Assembly: GCA_902537235.1 (NCBI GenBank)
Contig: CACBAO010000004.1
Location: forward strand, 43,200-107,199
Direction: 5' to 3'
DNA length: 64,000 nucleotides
DNA from: an uncultured Alphaproteobacteria bacterium
Lineage (GTDB): Bacteria; Pseudomonadota; Alphaproteobacteria; Rhodobacterales; Rhodobacteraceae
Positions 30,065-40,077 of this stretch are shown here, one piece after another. The position numbers and the translations under genes are program-made. Within the stretch, counting starts at the first letter, position 1. Each line of letters opens with the position of its first letter. The notes beneath the pieces are model-generated. The model saw nothing but the letters and a program-made list of their open reading frames with translations, ran no database searches and was not told the origin of the DNA.

Positions 30065-31357
30065 ATGAATAAGAATATTTCTCTAAAAGAATGGCAAAGC
30101 AGAGCACAGAGGGTACTCCCGGGTGCAGGTTTTGGCAATTTTGACCCTAGCGTAAGTCTTAAAAGAGGCTTAGGCTCACGTGTGTGGGACGAAGATAACA
30201 AAGAATATATCGATTTTTTAATCGGTTCAGGGCCAATGATACTGGGTCATGGAAATGAAGAAGTATTAGACGCGATACGAGCACAACTCAGTGAGGGTCT
30301 TACTTTTTTTACTAATAATTCAAAAGGAATTGAGTTAGCTGAAGAAATTTGTAATGCAGTCAAATGTGCCGAGCAGATTAGATTTGTAAGCTCTGGTGGT
30401 GAAGCTGATATGTATGCAATGCGATTAGCGAGAGCACATACAGGTAGAAATAAAATTCTTAAGTTTGAAGGAGGATATCATGGAATGAGTGGGGACTCAT
30501 TGATGAGCCTTTCACCTAACAAAATGGTAAATTTTCCATTAGCGGTGCCAGACTCAGCGGGAATACCTGAATCCGTTAGAGATGATATTTTGGTTGCACC
30601 ATTTAACGATCCTCAAGTCGCCACAGAGATAATGAATGAGTATTCAGATCAAATTGCTGGGGTAATTGTAGAACCACTTCAAAGAATAATTCCTCCAATA
30701 AAAGGATTTTTAAAGCATCTAAGGGCTGAAACAAAAAGAATTGGTGCACTTTTAATTTTTGACGAAATAGTAACTGGTTTCAGACTAGCCTATGGTGGGG
30801 CACAAGAGCTATACGGAGTAGTGCCTGATTTATGCACGCTTGGGAAGATTATTGGAGGTGGTTTGCCCTTAGCGGCTATTGCAGGTGAAAAAGAAATTAT
30901 GAACCATTTTGACAAAAATATTGTTGGCGAGGAGAAGTTTACTTTCCAAATCGGTACCCTTAGTGGAAACCCGTTGGCAGCGGCAGCTGGTTTGAAAACA
31001 ATGGAGATACTTAGAAGAGATGGTGCTTACAATAAGATAAGAGAAAACGGACAGTTTTTAATTGATAGCATAACAAAACATCTAAAGAGTAAAAATATAG
31101 AGTTTCAAATTGTCGGTGATCCAACACTTTTCGATATTATTTTTTCTAGAACACCCGTTATTAATTACCGTGACACAAAGAAAAATAAGGCTGAATATTC
31201 AAAGAAATTCAATCAAATAGTTAGAGAACACGGAATACTCAAAGCCGATGCTAAACTTTATACACATCTAGCACTTACTGAAGAAGACCTTCAGATAACT
31301 GATAGTGTGTTTAAAAAAGCGGCTGATGGTATTGCAGAAATATCCTATTTTAAATAA
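30065..31357 (+). CDS. Class III aminotransferase (glutamate-1-semialdehyde aminomutase-like)
   Basis: RFVSSGGEADMYAMRLARAHTGRNKILKFEGGYHG, FDEIVTGFRLAYGGAQE, GKIIGGGLPLAAIAG. Confidence 0.9.
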   Translation: MNKNISLKEWQSRAQRVLPGAGFGNFDPSVSLKRGLGSRVWDEDNKEYIDFLIGSGPMILGHGNEEVLDAIRAQLSEGLTFFTNNSKGIELAEEICNAVKCAEQIRFVSSGGEADMYAMRLARAHTGRNKILKFEGGYHGMSGDSLMSLSPNKMVNFPLAVPDSAGIPESVRDDILVAPFNDPQVATEIMNEYSDQIAGVIVEPLQRIIPPIKGFLKHLRAETKRIGALLIFDEIVTGFRLAYGGAQELYGVVPDLCTLGKIIGGGLPLAAIAGEKEIMNHFDKNIVGEEKFTFQIGTLSGNPLAAAAGLKTMEILRRDGAYNKIRENGQFLIDSITKHLKSKNIEFQIVGDPTLFDIIFSRTPVINYRDTKKNKAEYSKKFNQIVREHGILKADAKLYTHLALTEEDLQITDSVFKKAADGIAEISYFK

Positions 31358-31363
31358 GAACAC

Positions 31364-32497
31364 ATGATTCCTTGCCAGAGACATCTTTTTGATATCCCCG
31401 AAGATGTCGCATATTTAAACACTGCATACATGTCTCCCCTTTTGACAAGTGTCGTTAATGCCATAGATAGTGGAAGTCGTTTAAAAGCCAACCCATGGAA
31501 ACTCAAGATAAGCAATTTTTTTGATGACATAGAAGAGGCTCGAGATTTATTTTCAAACCTTATGCATACAGTTGGAACCAATATAGCTATTATTCCCTCC
31601 GCTTCTTATGGTGTTCAAACCGCAGCAAAAAATATACAGATTTCGGCAGACTCAAAAATACTTGTTCTATCTGATCAGTTTCCATCTAATGTCTATCCGT
31701 GGCGACGTATTGCTGAACAAAAAGGTGCTAAGATCAAAACTGTAAATATTCCTGACGGTGAAGCAGCTACAGACCATATAATTGACGCTTTAGATGAACG
31801 GGTTAGCGTTTGTGCAACTGCAAATGTATTATGGACAAATGGATCATTGATAGATTTAGAAAAAGTGAAAGCAAAATGCTTGGAATATAAAACCGAACTT
31901 GTTATTGATCTTACCCAATCAGCGGGCGCTTTTGATATAGACCTAAGTAAAATAGATCCTGCTTATGCAATTGTAGCAAATTATAAGTGGATGCTTGGCC
32001 CCTACTCAACTGGATTTCTTTATGTTTCCCCTAGATTCCATAATGGGGAGCCGCTTGAAGAAGGTTGGATAACACGAAAAAATAGTAAGGATTTTGCAAA
32101 CCTTGTCGATTACCAGGATTATTATGAACCGGGAGCAGTTAGGTATGATATGGGGCAAAGATCAAATTTTTCTCTAATTCCCGGTGTACTAGAGGCACTC
32201 CGTCAAATAAAGAAATGGGGTATACCCAACATTCAGAACACGCTCTATTACTCTAATATGAACCTCTGTGAAAAGCTCAGCGATTTGGGGTTGCAAATTC
32301 CAAGACCTGAAAATAGAGGGCCTCACTTTATAGGTGCAAAACTGCCTTCAAATGCTCCAAAAAACATTCTTGAAACTTTGGCAGAAAACAAAATATTTAT
32401 CTCTGAGAGAGGTGGCAATTTAAGAATTACACCTCACTTATGGAATAATTCAACTGATTTTGAACGTTTTACTGAAACGTTAAAGAAAATACTTTGA
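31364..32497 (+). CDS. Class V aminotransferase (NifS/kynureninase-like fold)
   Basis: YLNTAYMSPL, VIDLTQSAGAFDIDL, ANYKWMLGPYSTGFLY. Confidence 0.88.
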   Translation: MIPCQRHLFDIPEDVAYLNTAYMSPLLTSVVNAIDSGSRLKANPWKLKISNFFDDIEEARDLFSNLMHTVGTNIAIIPSASYGVQTAAKNIQISADSKILVLSDQFPSNVYPWRRIAEQKGAKIKTVNIPDGEAATDHIIDALDERVSVCATANVLWTNGSLIDLEKVKAKCLEYKTELVIDLTQSAGAFDIDLSKIDPAYAIVANYKWMLGPYSTGFLYVSPRFHNGEPLEEGWITRKNSKDFANLVDYQDYYEPGAVRYDMGQRSNFSLIPGVLEALRQIKKWGIPNIQNTLYYSNMNLCEKLSDLGLQIPRPENRGPHFIGAKLPSNAPKNILETLAENKIFISERGGNLRITPHLWNNSTDFERFTETLKKIL

Positions 32498-32506
32498 AAT
32501 TAAGCT

Positions 32507-33091
32507 TCATTGTTCCATTTGGGTTTCCAAAATGCATCTATGATCATTGTTTATTGGTGAATTAACATATTTACTGACGGAGTAAGCTTTTATTCTTTCC
32601 AATAAACATGATGAGGAAACTTTTTGTTTATCTTTTAGCCAAAAAGATGTTTCAAGCCGATCTAAAAACATCGGTTGTCTGTGGTGAATATTAGTCAAAC
32701 TTGGGTGAGCGTTAATCGTGACTATAGCTGCTCCAGAAGCATTTTTAATGCCAGCAAAATAAAAAATTTCATTATCAGCATGGATGAATATTGGATGCTT
32801 TTCACCTTTAGAGTTTTTTTGCCATTCAAACCAGCCATCCGCGACAAATACGCAAGTTTCATAATCCTTAAAACTCGGTTTAATATCCAAACTCTCATAT
32901 TTAGCATTTATTAAATTCATAGGCTTTTTTGTCCAAATAGGAGAAAAACCCCACTCTAGAAAATCCGCCCTCATCTCCTGATCAAGAATTAATGTACAGT
33001 GTGACGGGGCAATATTGTAGGAGGGTTCAATTAAAACATTATGAAAGTCTTTAACATCTGTAAAATTTGAAAGTACAAACCTGCCACACAT
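32507..33091 (-). CDS. SOS response-associated peptidase (SRAP/YedK/HMCES family)
   Basis: N-terminal MCGRF catalytic Cys2; NINAKYES, FVADGWFEWQK; HPSLTNIHHRQPMFL. Confidence 0.93.
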   Translation of the reverse strand: MCGRFVLSNFTDVKDFHNVLIEPSYNIAPSHCTLILDQEMRADFLEWGFSPIWTKKPMNLINAKYESLDIKPSFKDYETCVFVADGWFEWQKNSKGEKHPIFIHADNEIFYFAGIKNASGAAIVTINAHPSLTNIHHRQPMFLDRLETSFWLKDKQKVSSSCLLERIKAYSVSKYVNSPINNDHRCILETQMEQ

Positions 33092-33160
33092 GCTTACCCC
33101 TAATATTAATCTTTGACCATTTGTGTAAAAGAGAATAACAACAAAGCAGAAAGAAGATAA

Positions 33161-34042
33161 ATGAAAAATTTACAGGCAATTTTTTGGATGGTAGTTACTA
33201 CACTGCTTTTTGCAATTGTTACGGGCATAGTAAGATATATTGGTAGTGATATTCCTGCGCCTGTAGCTGCATTTATTCGATACATAATTAGCACGCTATT
33301 CTTTATTCCATTAATAGTAAAAATGTTTATTTTAGAACGAAATAGAAGCAATAGACGGGTTTACTGGTCTAGAGGTTTAGCTCACGGTTTTGGAGTTATT
33401 CTTTGGTTTTTTGCAATGGCAAGAATCCCAGTCTCTGAAGTTACTGCAATAGGCTATATAACTCCAATTTTTGTTTCAATAGCTGCATTTATATTTTTAA
33501 AGGAACCCTTTTCTATGAGTATTATTGGTGCATTAGCTATTTGCATGATAGGCATGATTATAATTATAAGACCTACAAATAGTGGTATAGCGATTGGTCA
33601 GTTGTCGATGATAATAGCTACACTGTTTTTTGCTGGATCGTATATATTAGCAAAAAAATTATCAGCGACAGAGAGCACTTTGGAAATTCTTGTTGCTCTG
33701 AATTTCATTGTAACCCTTACCTTAGCTCCATTTGCAATAGCTTTTTGGGTAACTCCAAGCCTTCAAGAGATATTATTTTTGGGTATTGTGGCATTGTTTG
33801 CAACTGCCGGACATTTCACAATGACAATAGCCTTAAAGCTTGCTCCTATTACGATTACTCAACCTATCTCCTACGTCCAAATAGTTTGGGCATCCTGTAT
33901 AGGATTTATTTTCTTTGGTGAAACAATTAGCTTATGGTTCACTGTGGGCGCTGCATTGATTATACTATCATCATTGTATGTAACTTACACCTCCTCTGCC
34001 AATCAGAATAAGGATTTAAATAGTCTGATTACTAAAAACTAA
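33161..34042 (+). CDS. EamA/DMT-family transporter
   Basis: 10 TM, two EamA repeats. Confidence 0.88.
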   Translation: MKNLQAIFWMVVTTLLFAIVTGIVRYIGSDIPAPVAAFIRYIISTLFFIPLIVKMFILERNRSNRRVYWSRGLAHGFGVILWFFAMARIPVSEVTAIGYITPIFVSIAAFIFLKEPFSMSIIGALAICMIGMIIIIRPTNSGIAIGQLSMIIATLFFAGSYILAKKLSATESTLEILVALNFIVTLTLAPFAIAFWVTPSLQEILFLGIVALFATAGHFTMTIALKLAPITITQPISYVQIVWASCIGFIFFGETISLWFTVGAALIILSSLYVTYTSSANQNKDLNSLITKN

Positions 34043-34095
34043 TCTTTGCATCAGTTAACATCGCTTTTAACATCAAGAAGAGTTATGATTACCTG

Positions 34096-34914
34096 ATGAA
34101 AAATTTTAATAAAATACTTTATTCTGTTAGTGGTAACACAGCCATACTCACTATAAATAGACCAGAAAGACGGAATGCTCTTGATTCAGAAACTTTAGAA
34201 CAGATAAATATCTTAATGGACAAAGCAGAAAGCGATGAAAAGGTTCGGGTTATATTAATTACCGGTCAAGGGGATACCTTTTCTTCCGGATTTGATTTAA
34301 AAGATCAAATGGAAAAAGCGCCTAAAGGTAAACAGTGGAAGCCAATCCTTGAACTAGATCATCGAACTATCATGCGTTTTTGGAATAGCCCAAAGCCAAC
34401 AATAGCAGCAGTAAGAGGAGCGTGCTTGGCAGGCGCATTTGAACTCTCTCTTTCCTGTGATTTTACAATTTGTTCGAAAGACTCATTTTTCGGCGAACCT
34501 GAACTAAAGTTCGGAGCGGGAATAGTTACAATGCTATTGCCCTGGGTAATCGGTATGAAAGCAGCAAAAGCAATAATTCTATTAGGGAAAGACGATATAT
34601 CAGCATCGACAGCTTTAGAATTAGGAATTGTTACCGAGATAACCGAAAATGATCGGGTATTGGAAAGGTCGTTACAAATTGCGAAACACATCTCAGTTAT
34701 TGACCCCACCTTAGTTAAAAGAACGAAAAAAGCTATTAACCAAAGTTTTGAGATAGGAGGAATTATTGAGTCTTTAGAAAATAGTCTTGAGATAGATTAC
34801 CAGATAGAATCGCTAGGATCACCGGACAAAAAAAAATTTATGGAAATAGCAAGAAAAGAAGGAATGCGAAAAGCTATAAAATTTAGAGACAAACGTTTCT
34901 CGATAAATGAGTAA
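34096..34914 (+). CDS. Enoyl-CoA hydratase/isomerase family protein
   Basis: NRPERRNALDSETLEQI, ITGQGDTFSSGFDLKD, VRGACLAGAFELSLSCDFTI. Confidence 0.9.
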   Translation: MKNFNKILYSVSGNTAILTINRPERRNALDSETLEQINILMDKAESDEKVRVILITGQGDTFSSGFDLKDQMEKAPKGKQWKPILELDHRTIMRFWNSPKPTIAAVRGACLAGAFELSLSCDFTICSKDSFFGEPELKFGAGIVTMLLPWVIGMKAAKAIILLGKDDISASTALELGIVTEITENDRVLERSLQIAKHISVIDPTLVKRTKKAINQSFEIGGIIESLENSLEIDYQIESLGSPDKKKFMEIARKEGMRKAIKFRDKRFSINE

Positions 34915-36109
34915 TCCCATTTTTCTTATAGTTGTAGCCCAAATGTTTGGCACTTCGCTATGGTTCAGCACCAATGGTGTGTTGAAACAGATTGAAAAAA
35001 TATGGTCGCTTTCAACTAGTGATCTGGGTTTGTTAACCAATTCTGTTCAATTTGGTTTTATTGCCGGAACACTACTGATTTCAGTTACTGGATTTGCAGA
35101 TAAGTTTAAACCATCACGCATTGTAATGCTTTGCTGTTTCTTAGGGGCAACATCCAATGCTTTAATTGTATTTGAAGAAATTTCTTTTACCTTTGTTATT
35201 TTTTCTAGAGTAATTGTTGGAGTGGCACTAGCAGGAATATACCCAATTGGTATGAAACTGATTATTAGTTGGAACCCTCAGAAGGCTCCCAACACATTAG
35301 GGCTCCTTGTAGGCATGTTAGTCCTAGGTTCATCTTTGCCTTATTTTATTAGAGCTTTAGGGATTTCATTTGATTGGCAATATACCGTTATACTTACTTC
35401 CGGGCTATGCTACATTGCAGGAATTATGATATTTCTCATGGGTGACGGGCCTCATTTAGTAATAAACAAAAAACCTTCTTTTCGACTATTAGACCAATTC
35501 AGCGAACTGTCAAAAAACAAAAAATATGTAGCTTCTGCAGTTGGCTACTTTGGACACATGTGGGAGTTATATGCTTTTTGGACTTGTGTTCCAATTCTAA
35601 TAGCAATATCAGTCTCCAAGCATCAAATTCAAGATCAAGAGTTTATTGTTTCATTATTAAGCTTCCTAATTATTGGCTTAGGTTTTATAAGTTGTGTCTT
35701 AGGTGGAATTTTAGCAAAATCGTTAAAAAGCAGCAGAGTTGCCTCATTATCGCTAGCATTTAGTCTATCCATCTGTTTAATTTATCCACTGCTGGGCAAT
35801 GTTAGCTTTTTTCTTGATCTCGTTTTACTGATGCTATGGGGATTTTTTGTTATTTCTGACTCACCTCAATTTTCGGCAATTTCCGCAAGTGTTTGCCCAC
35901 AACATTTAGTTGGAACCGCTTTAACTACCCAGAATTGTGTTGGCTTCTCGATCAGTATGATAACTATTTTTCTTACCACTAACTTTCATGAATCTCTTGG
36001 CTTGTATTTTGTATGGATCTTATTGCCAGGACCGATCTTAGGTTTAATATTCTTCTCTCGTCAATTTGGATTTTTTAGACTAAAAACGTGCTCAATACCT
36101 CAACATTAG
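34907..36109 (+). CDS. MFS transporter
   Basis: About 12 TM; overlaps the previous gene (ATG within its 3' end). Confidence 0.85.
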   Translation: MSNPIFLIVVAQMFGTSLWFSTNGVLKQIEKIWSLSTSDLGLLTNSVQFGFIAGTLLISVTGFADKFKPSRIVMLCCFLGATSNALIVFEEISFTFVIFSRVIVGVALAGIYPIGMKLIISWNPQKAPNTLGLLVGMLVLGSSLPYFIRALGISFDWQYTVILTSGLCYIAGIMIFLMGDGPHLVINKKPSFRLLDQFSELSKNKKYVASAVGYFGHMWELYAFWTCVPILIAISVSKHQIQDQEFIVSLLSFLIIGLGFISCVLGGILAKSLKSSRVASLSLAFSLSICLIYPLLGNVSFFLDLVLLMLWGFFVISDSPQFSAISASVCPQHLVGTALTTQNCVGFSISMITIFLTTNFHESLGLYFVWILLPGPILGLIFFSRQFGFFRLKTCSIPQH

Positions 36110-36517
36110 TCACAGTGAGCCGAAATTTTCGTTATCAGAAAGTGCTTGCCTAAAAAGTAATCTGAGAAAAGGGTCAAGGGTTGACAATTTCTTATCCAGA
36201 GTAGCTTTAGGTATAATTAACGCGGATGACTTTTCCAAAGCCTTAGCGGTAAATAGTCTTACTTTATTTCCTAATATAGAATTCCAAACCCCAAAAACCT
36301 GCATTGAGTTAATAGTTTGTTTTTCGGCAAGTTTCCCATCGCTAGCATTCTTAAAGAGCTTTACTTTGCCCAGCGACAAAATATACCCATCACCTAGAGG
36401 CTCGCCCTCTTCATAAATAATCTGGTCTTTTTCGATAGTTATGGAAGAAAGCACGTTTTTTAATTGTTCAACAGCATTTAAATCCATTTTGGGAATCCAT
36501 AAAAATGCAAACGTCAA
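36110..36517 (-). CDS. Cyclic-nucleotide-binding-domain protein (Crp-like sensor domain only)
   Basis: IEKDQIIYEEGEPLGDGYILSLGKVKLFKN... cNMP-binding fold; no HTH follows. Confidence 0.75.
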   Translation of the reverse strand: MTFAFLWIPKMDLNAVEQLKNVLSSITIEKDQIIYEEGEPLGDGYILSLGKVKLFKNASDGKLAEKQTINSMQVFGVWNSILGNKVRLFTAKALEKSSALIIPKATLDKKLSTLDPFLRLLFRQALSDNENFGSL

Positions 36518-36552
36518 TATTCTTGTATTTTACTTTATATTAGTCAAAAAGT

Positions 36553-37500
36553 TTACGTATGGAAAGCTTGGCTATCTATTTTATTTCGTTTATGTTCCCG
36601 AAAAAATAAAGCCCATCCCCCAAGGATTATCAAAATAATTCCTGCTAAAGATAAGTAATCTGGAATATTACCAAAAAAGAAATAACCATTTATTATAGCT
36701 AAAATTAACAAAACATACTCCGTTGGCCCATTGGTAATTGGAGACCCAACTTGGTAAGCATGTATCAATGAGGTCATACCGAGAGCACCAAAAATGGATA
36801 AAATAGCTATTGAAATTAAAATGTTATAGTTGTCAAATTTGATCGAACCAAATATAAATCTCCACTCCTCTTTATCTATCATGTCTAACGGAAACACCAA
36901 AATAATAATATAAGTAATTACTGAAAGAAAAAGGCTGACAGAATACTGCTGAAATGTTTGAAGGAATGCATTTTCATTCTCTTTGGTATACTTAGAAATC
37001 ACCATTGCAACAGCATAAGAAAACGCAGTGAATAAAGGAGCCAACATAAAAAAGCTGAATTCAGATTCCTTAAAAGGCTTAACTATAAAAAATACCCCAA
37101 TGAAACCAAGAATTATGATGAGAACTCTAACAAGGCCTATTCTCTCTGATAAAACCAATGCAGATAAAATAGTAATGAAAAACGGAGCAGCAAAGAATAG
37201 AGCCGTCACTGTGGAAAGCGATAATTTTTCTAAACTTATAAAGAATATAAAGAACCCAAAATGCATTAACACGCACCTGATTAATGTCAACTTGGGATAA
37301 ACTGGGATTACTCCAATTTTATAATTTAGACACTTTAGGCAAGTCAACGTCACTACTACACCAACAAATGCTCGCGTAATAAAGAGCTGAAATATAGTTG
37401 TTTCATTAGTTATCATTTTGACAGCTAAATCATGAAAGCTGTAAATTAGCATACCAATAACAATAAAAATCATTCCTTTTTGATTATTATTTGCTCTCAT
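36553..37500 (-). CDS. EamA/DMT-family transporter
   Basis: 10 TM, EamA repeats. Confidence 0.85.
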   Translation of the reverse strand: MRANNNQKGMIFIVIGMLIYSFHDLAVKMITNETTIFQLFITRAFVGVVVTLTCLKCLNYKIGVIPVYPKLTLIRCVLMHFGFFIFFISLEKLSLSTVTALFFAAPFFITILSALVLSERIGLVRVLIIILGFIGVFFIVKPFKESEFSFFMLAPLFTAFSYAVAMVISKYTKENENAFLQTFQQYSVSLFLSVITYIIILVFPLDMIDKEEWRFIFGSIKFDNYNILISIAILSIFGALGMTSLIHAYQVGSPITNGPTEYVLLILAIINGYFFFGNIPDYLSLAGIILIILGGWALFFREHKRNKIDSQAFHT

Positions 37501-37566
37501 CCATGGCCACTAGTAATAAAATGTCTGATCAAACAATTAACGCTACGACAATCTATTCAAAAACTC

Positions 37567-37890
37567 TTATTTTAGTCTCACTGTATAAGAAAACGAGAAG
37601 TTACTTCCGGAAGTAGTCGGTAGCGCTGTAGAAGCATTTAATGACGAATTTAATCTGTTTCGTTGGTCTATTTTATTTAAGTCTCTCTTGTTTTCCATAC
37701 ATAATTTATGCGCGTTCGTATTTAATTGAAACCCAGCTCTCTTACATTCGGCCGAAAAGGTATTTTCTAGCTGTGCATTATATTCTGCGTTGCTCATACA
37801 CCCTGCCAATCCAATAAAAAATATTACCGCAAATTGTAAAAATATGGCTACTTTAGCTATCTTATCTTTTCGCAAAAAAACCCCATCCAA
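37567..37890 (-). CDS. Small hypothetical lipoprotein
   Basis: Signal peptide with GLAGCMSN lipobox; ORF start overlaps the upstream methyltransferase gene, so the true start is probably internal. Confidence 0.6.
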   Translation of the reverse strand: MDGVFLRKDKIAKVAIFLQFAVIFFIGLAGCMSNAEYNAQLENTFSAECKRAGFQLNTNAHKLCMENKRDLNKIDQRNRLNSSLNASTALPTTSGSNFSFSYTVRLK

Positions 37891-38465
37891 TTTTCTCTCT
37901 CACCAGCCAAACCAATACCAGAGCCTTCGGAGAAAGTTATAATTCGAAAGCTTGCTTTTTCAAGAAGTTTTTCAACTTCGTGCTTTTCATAGAAGCTATA
38001 AAATCTACCTAACTTGTCACGACTTTCGCCGACGCCTCGTTTAAGGCTGAAAAATAGAATTCCTCCGTCTTTGAGAGCAAAAAATAATTGCTTCAAGATA
38101 TCCCTAAATTTGTTCTTTTTTATATGAAGCAAACTAAAGTTTGCCCAAATTGCATCATAAAAATCATGTTCATCTATTTCATCAAAAGATATTTGTCTTG
38201 GCTTAATTTCCAATAAGGTTTCTGCCACCTTTAACATCTCGAGAGAAGCATCAACGGGAAAGGGTATAAAGCCGTTTTTTAAAAGCTCGAGTGATGCAGT
38301 TCCGGTGCCACAACCAAGATCAAGTACCTTTCCATTTCTTTGTATCATTTTCATAAAAATATCCAAGTTTGCATCTTTTTGCTCTTTTGATATTAGTTTT
38401 TCATATTCCAAAATGTACTTGTCATATACATCTAAAGTTTTTTGATCAACGCTCATTAAATTCAA
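37857..38465 (-). CDS. Class I SAM-dependent methyltransferase
   Basis: VLDLGCGTGTASLELLKNGF motif I. Confidence 0.9.
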   Translation of the reverse strand: MNLMSVDQKTLDVYDKYILEYEKLISKEQKDANLDIFMKMIQRNGKVLDLGCGTGTASLELLKNGFIPFPVDASLEMLKVAETLLEIKPRQISFDEIDEHDFYDAIWANFSLLHIKKNKFRDILKQLFFALKDGGILFFSLKRGVGESRDKLGRFYSFYEKHEVEKLLEKASFRIITFSEGSGIGLAGERENWMGFFCEKIR

Positions 38466-39103
38466 AATTCCATAGGTATGAAAGAATCAGACCCTTGAGC
38501 CTTTTCCCATAGCATAAGTGATTTGAAATCTAGCCACCAAGCGTGGATTTCTAAAGAATTATTACTTACTGCATCACTAATCCAAGGGTAAGTAAGCAAA
38601 TTATTATAGGAATATAGTACCACCGCCCTCTCTGAATTGACCTCAATATTTGCGTCATTTTGATAATAATCTATTTTTGATAAAGCCGGTCTTGCAATAT
38701 CAACCCAACTTTCAATAAAATCAGTCTGATTATCTGTAGTCTCGCCTTCTTTATTATTATTAATGCTTTCACACAGGGCTGCAACACCTCCGCAGTGAGC
38801 ATGCCCTATCACTATAATATCCTTTACCCTTAAAATCCTCACAGCATATTCTAAAGCTGAGCCGATGCTTAAATTATTTCTTGATGTGAATGAAGGCACC
38901 AGATTTGCTACATTCCTGACAACAAATAAGTCACCTGGCCCGGTACCAAACAAAATAGATGGTTCTACGCGGGAGTCAGAACAGCAAATGACCATCGTTT
39001 TGGGTGACTGGCCTTTTTCAGCGAGCTGTTGAAGTACTTGACTCTTTTTTTCAAAATAGGACTCTCGAAATTTTTTAAATCCATTCACCAATTCTTTAAC
39101 CAT
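38462..39103 (-). CDS. Beta-carbonic anhydrase
   Basis: VICCSDSRVEPS, GDLFVVRNVANLVP, VIGHAHCGGVAAL. Confidence 0.94.
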   Translation of the reverse strand: MVKELVNGFKKFRESYFEKKSQVLQQLAEKGQSPKTMVICCSDSRVEPSILFGTGPGDLFVVRNVANLVPSFTSRNNLSIGSALEYAVRILRVKDIIVIGHAHCGGVAALCESINNNKEGETTDNQTDFIESWVDIARPALSKIDYYQNDANIEVNSERAVVLYSYNNLLTYPWISDAVSNNSLEIHAWWLDFKSLMLWEKAQGSDSFIPMEF

Positions 39104-39354
39104 TATATAAAAATCTCCTTGATCCCACTTAAAATTATTGAACTCTGATTTTGTTTTATCTTTTATTGGTTTTCTTTATTTGGTGCAATTCTATTTGACA
39201 TTTATACCTTTCGGAGACATATAAACTTTATTATCAAACATATAGAGTACAACATCCAAAAAAAGTTTTAATAATTTCTACAATCCTGATGGGTCGCAAG
39301 TGACGTAAATTACTTCAGTCGAAATTAATAATAATTTACCAAGGGCATCAGAAA

Positions 39355-39969
39355 ATGTTCTCCCAAACTCGTAAATTTTTCTATTTATTACTGCTTTCTA
39401 GCATCTTAATAATATTTTCTTTTTCCTATAACATCTACACGCATTTATCAGAATCCGGAACCTGTAATAAATCAACCAATTTTGTTAATAGATTAGGGGG
39501 ACCAATAGATTTAATTGATCAGAATGAAACGGCTTTTTCTTTAGAAAAACAAAATACTTCCCTTTCATTATTATATTTTGGATATACCTATTGTCCTGAT
39601 ATCTGTCCCTATGATTTAGAAAGAAATGCTTATGTAAAAGATATTATGGATGAACAGCAGTTAGATATTAATTTAGTATTTATCACCCTTGATCCATCTA
39701 GAGATACAACACAGCGGTTGAAAGATTTTTCAGAGTACATTCATAAATCAATGATTGCGTTAACTGGTTCAAATGATCAAATAGAAGCCCTCAAAAAGGC
39801 ATATGGTGTTTTTGGAAAATCAAATAAGGTTGATTACGATGATCAATCCTATTTAGTTGATCACTCAACTTTTTCTTATCTCGTGAACAAGGAAGGAGAA
39901 GTCTTATCTTATTTTAACAGAAGAGAATCTCCTGAAAAAATCTCTGAAAAAATTAAATGTTTTTATTAA
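39355..39969 (+). CDS. SCO1/SenC copper-binding protein
   Basis: YFGYTYCPDICPYDL (CxxxC), VFITLDPSRDT, VDHSTFSYLVN. Confidence 0.92.
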   Translation: MFSQTRKFFYLLLLSSILIIFSFSYNIYTHLSESGTCNKSTNFVNRLGGPIDLIDQNETAFSLEKQNTSLSLLYFGYTYCPDICPYDLERNAYVKDIMDEQQLDINLVFITLDPSRDTTQRLKDFSEYIHKSMIALTGSNDQIEALKKAYGVFGKSNKVDYDDQSYLVDHSTFSYLVNKEGEVLSYFNRRESPEKISEKIKCFY

Positions 39970-40077
39970 ATTTTTTTTCTTATAAATTGCTTATGCTAGA
40001 TCGGTTTTTATTTTTCATGTGTAGAAAAATATGCTAACAATACCTTAAACAATTATTGAGGTAAGGATAATATATAA

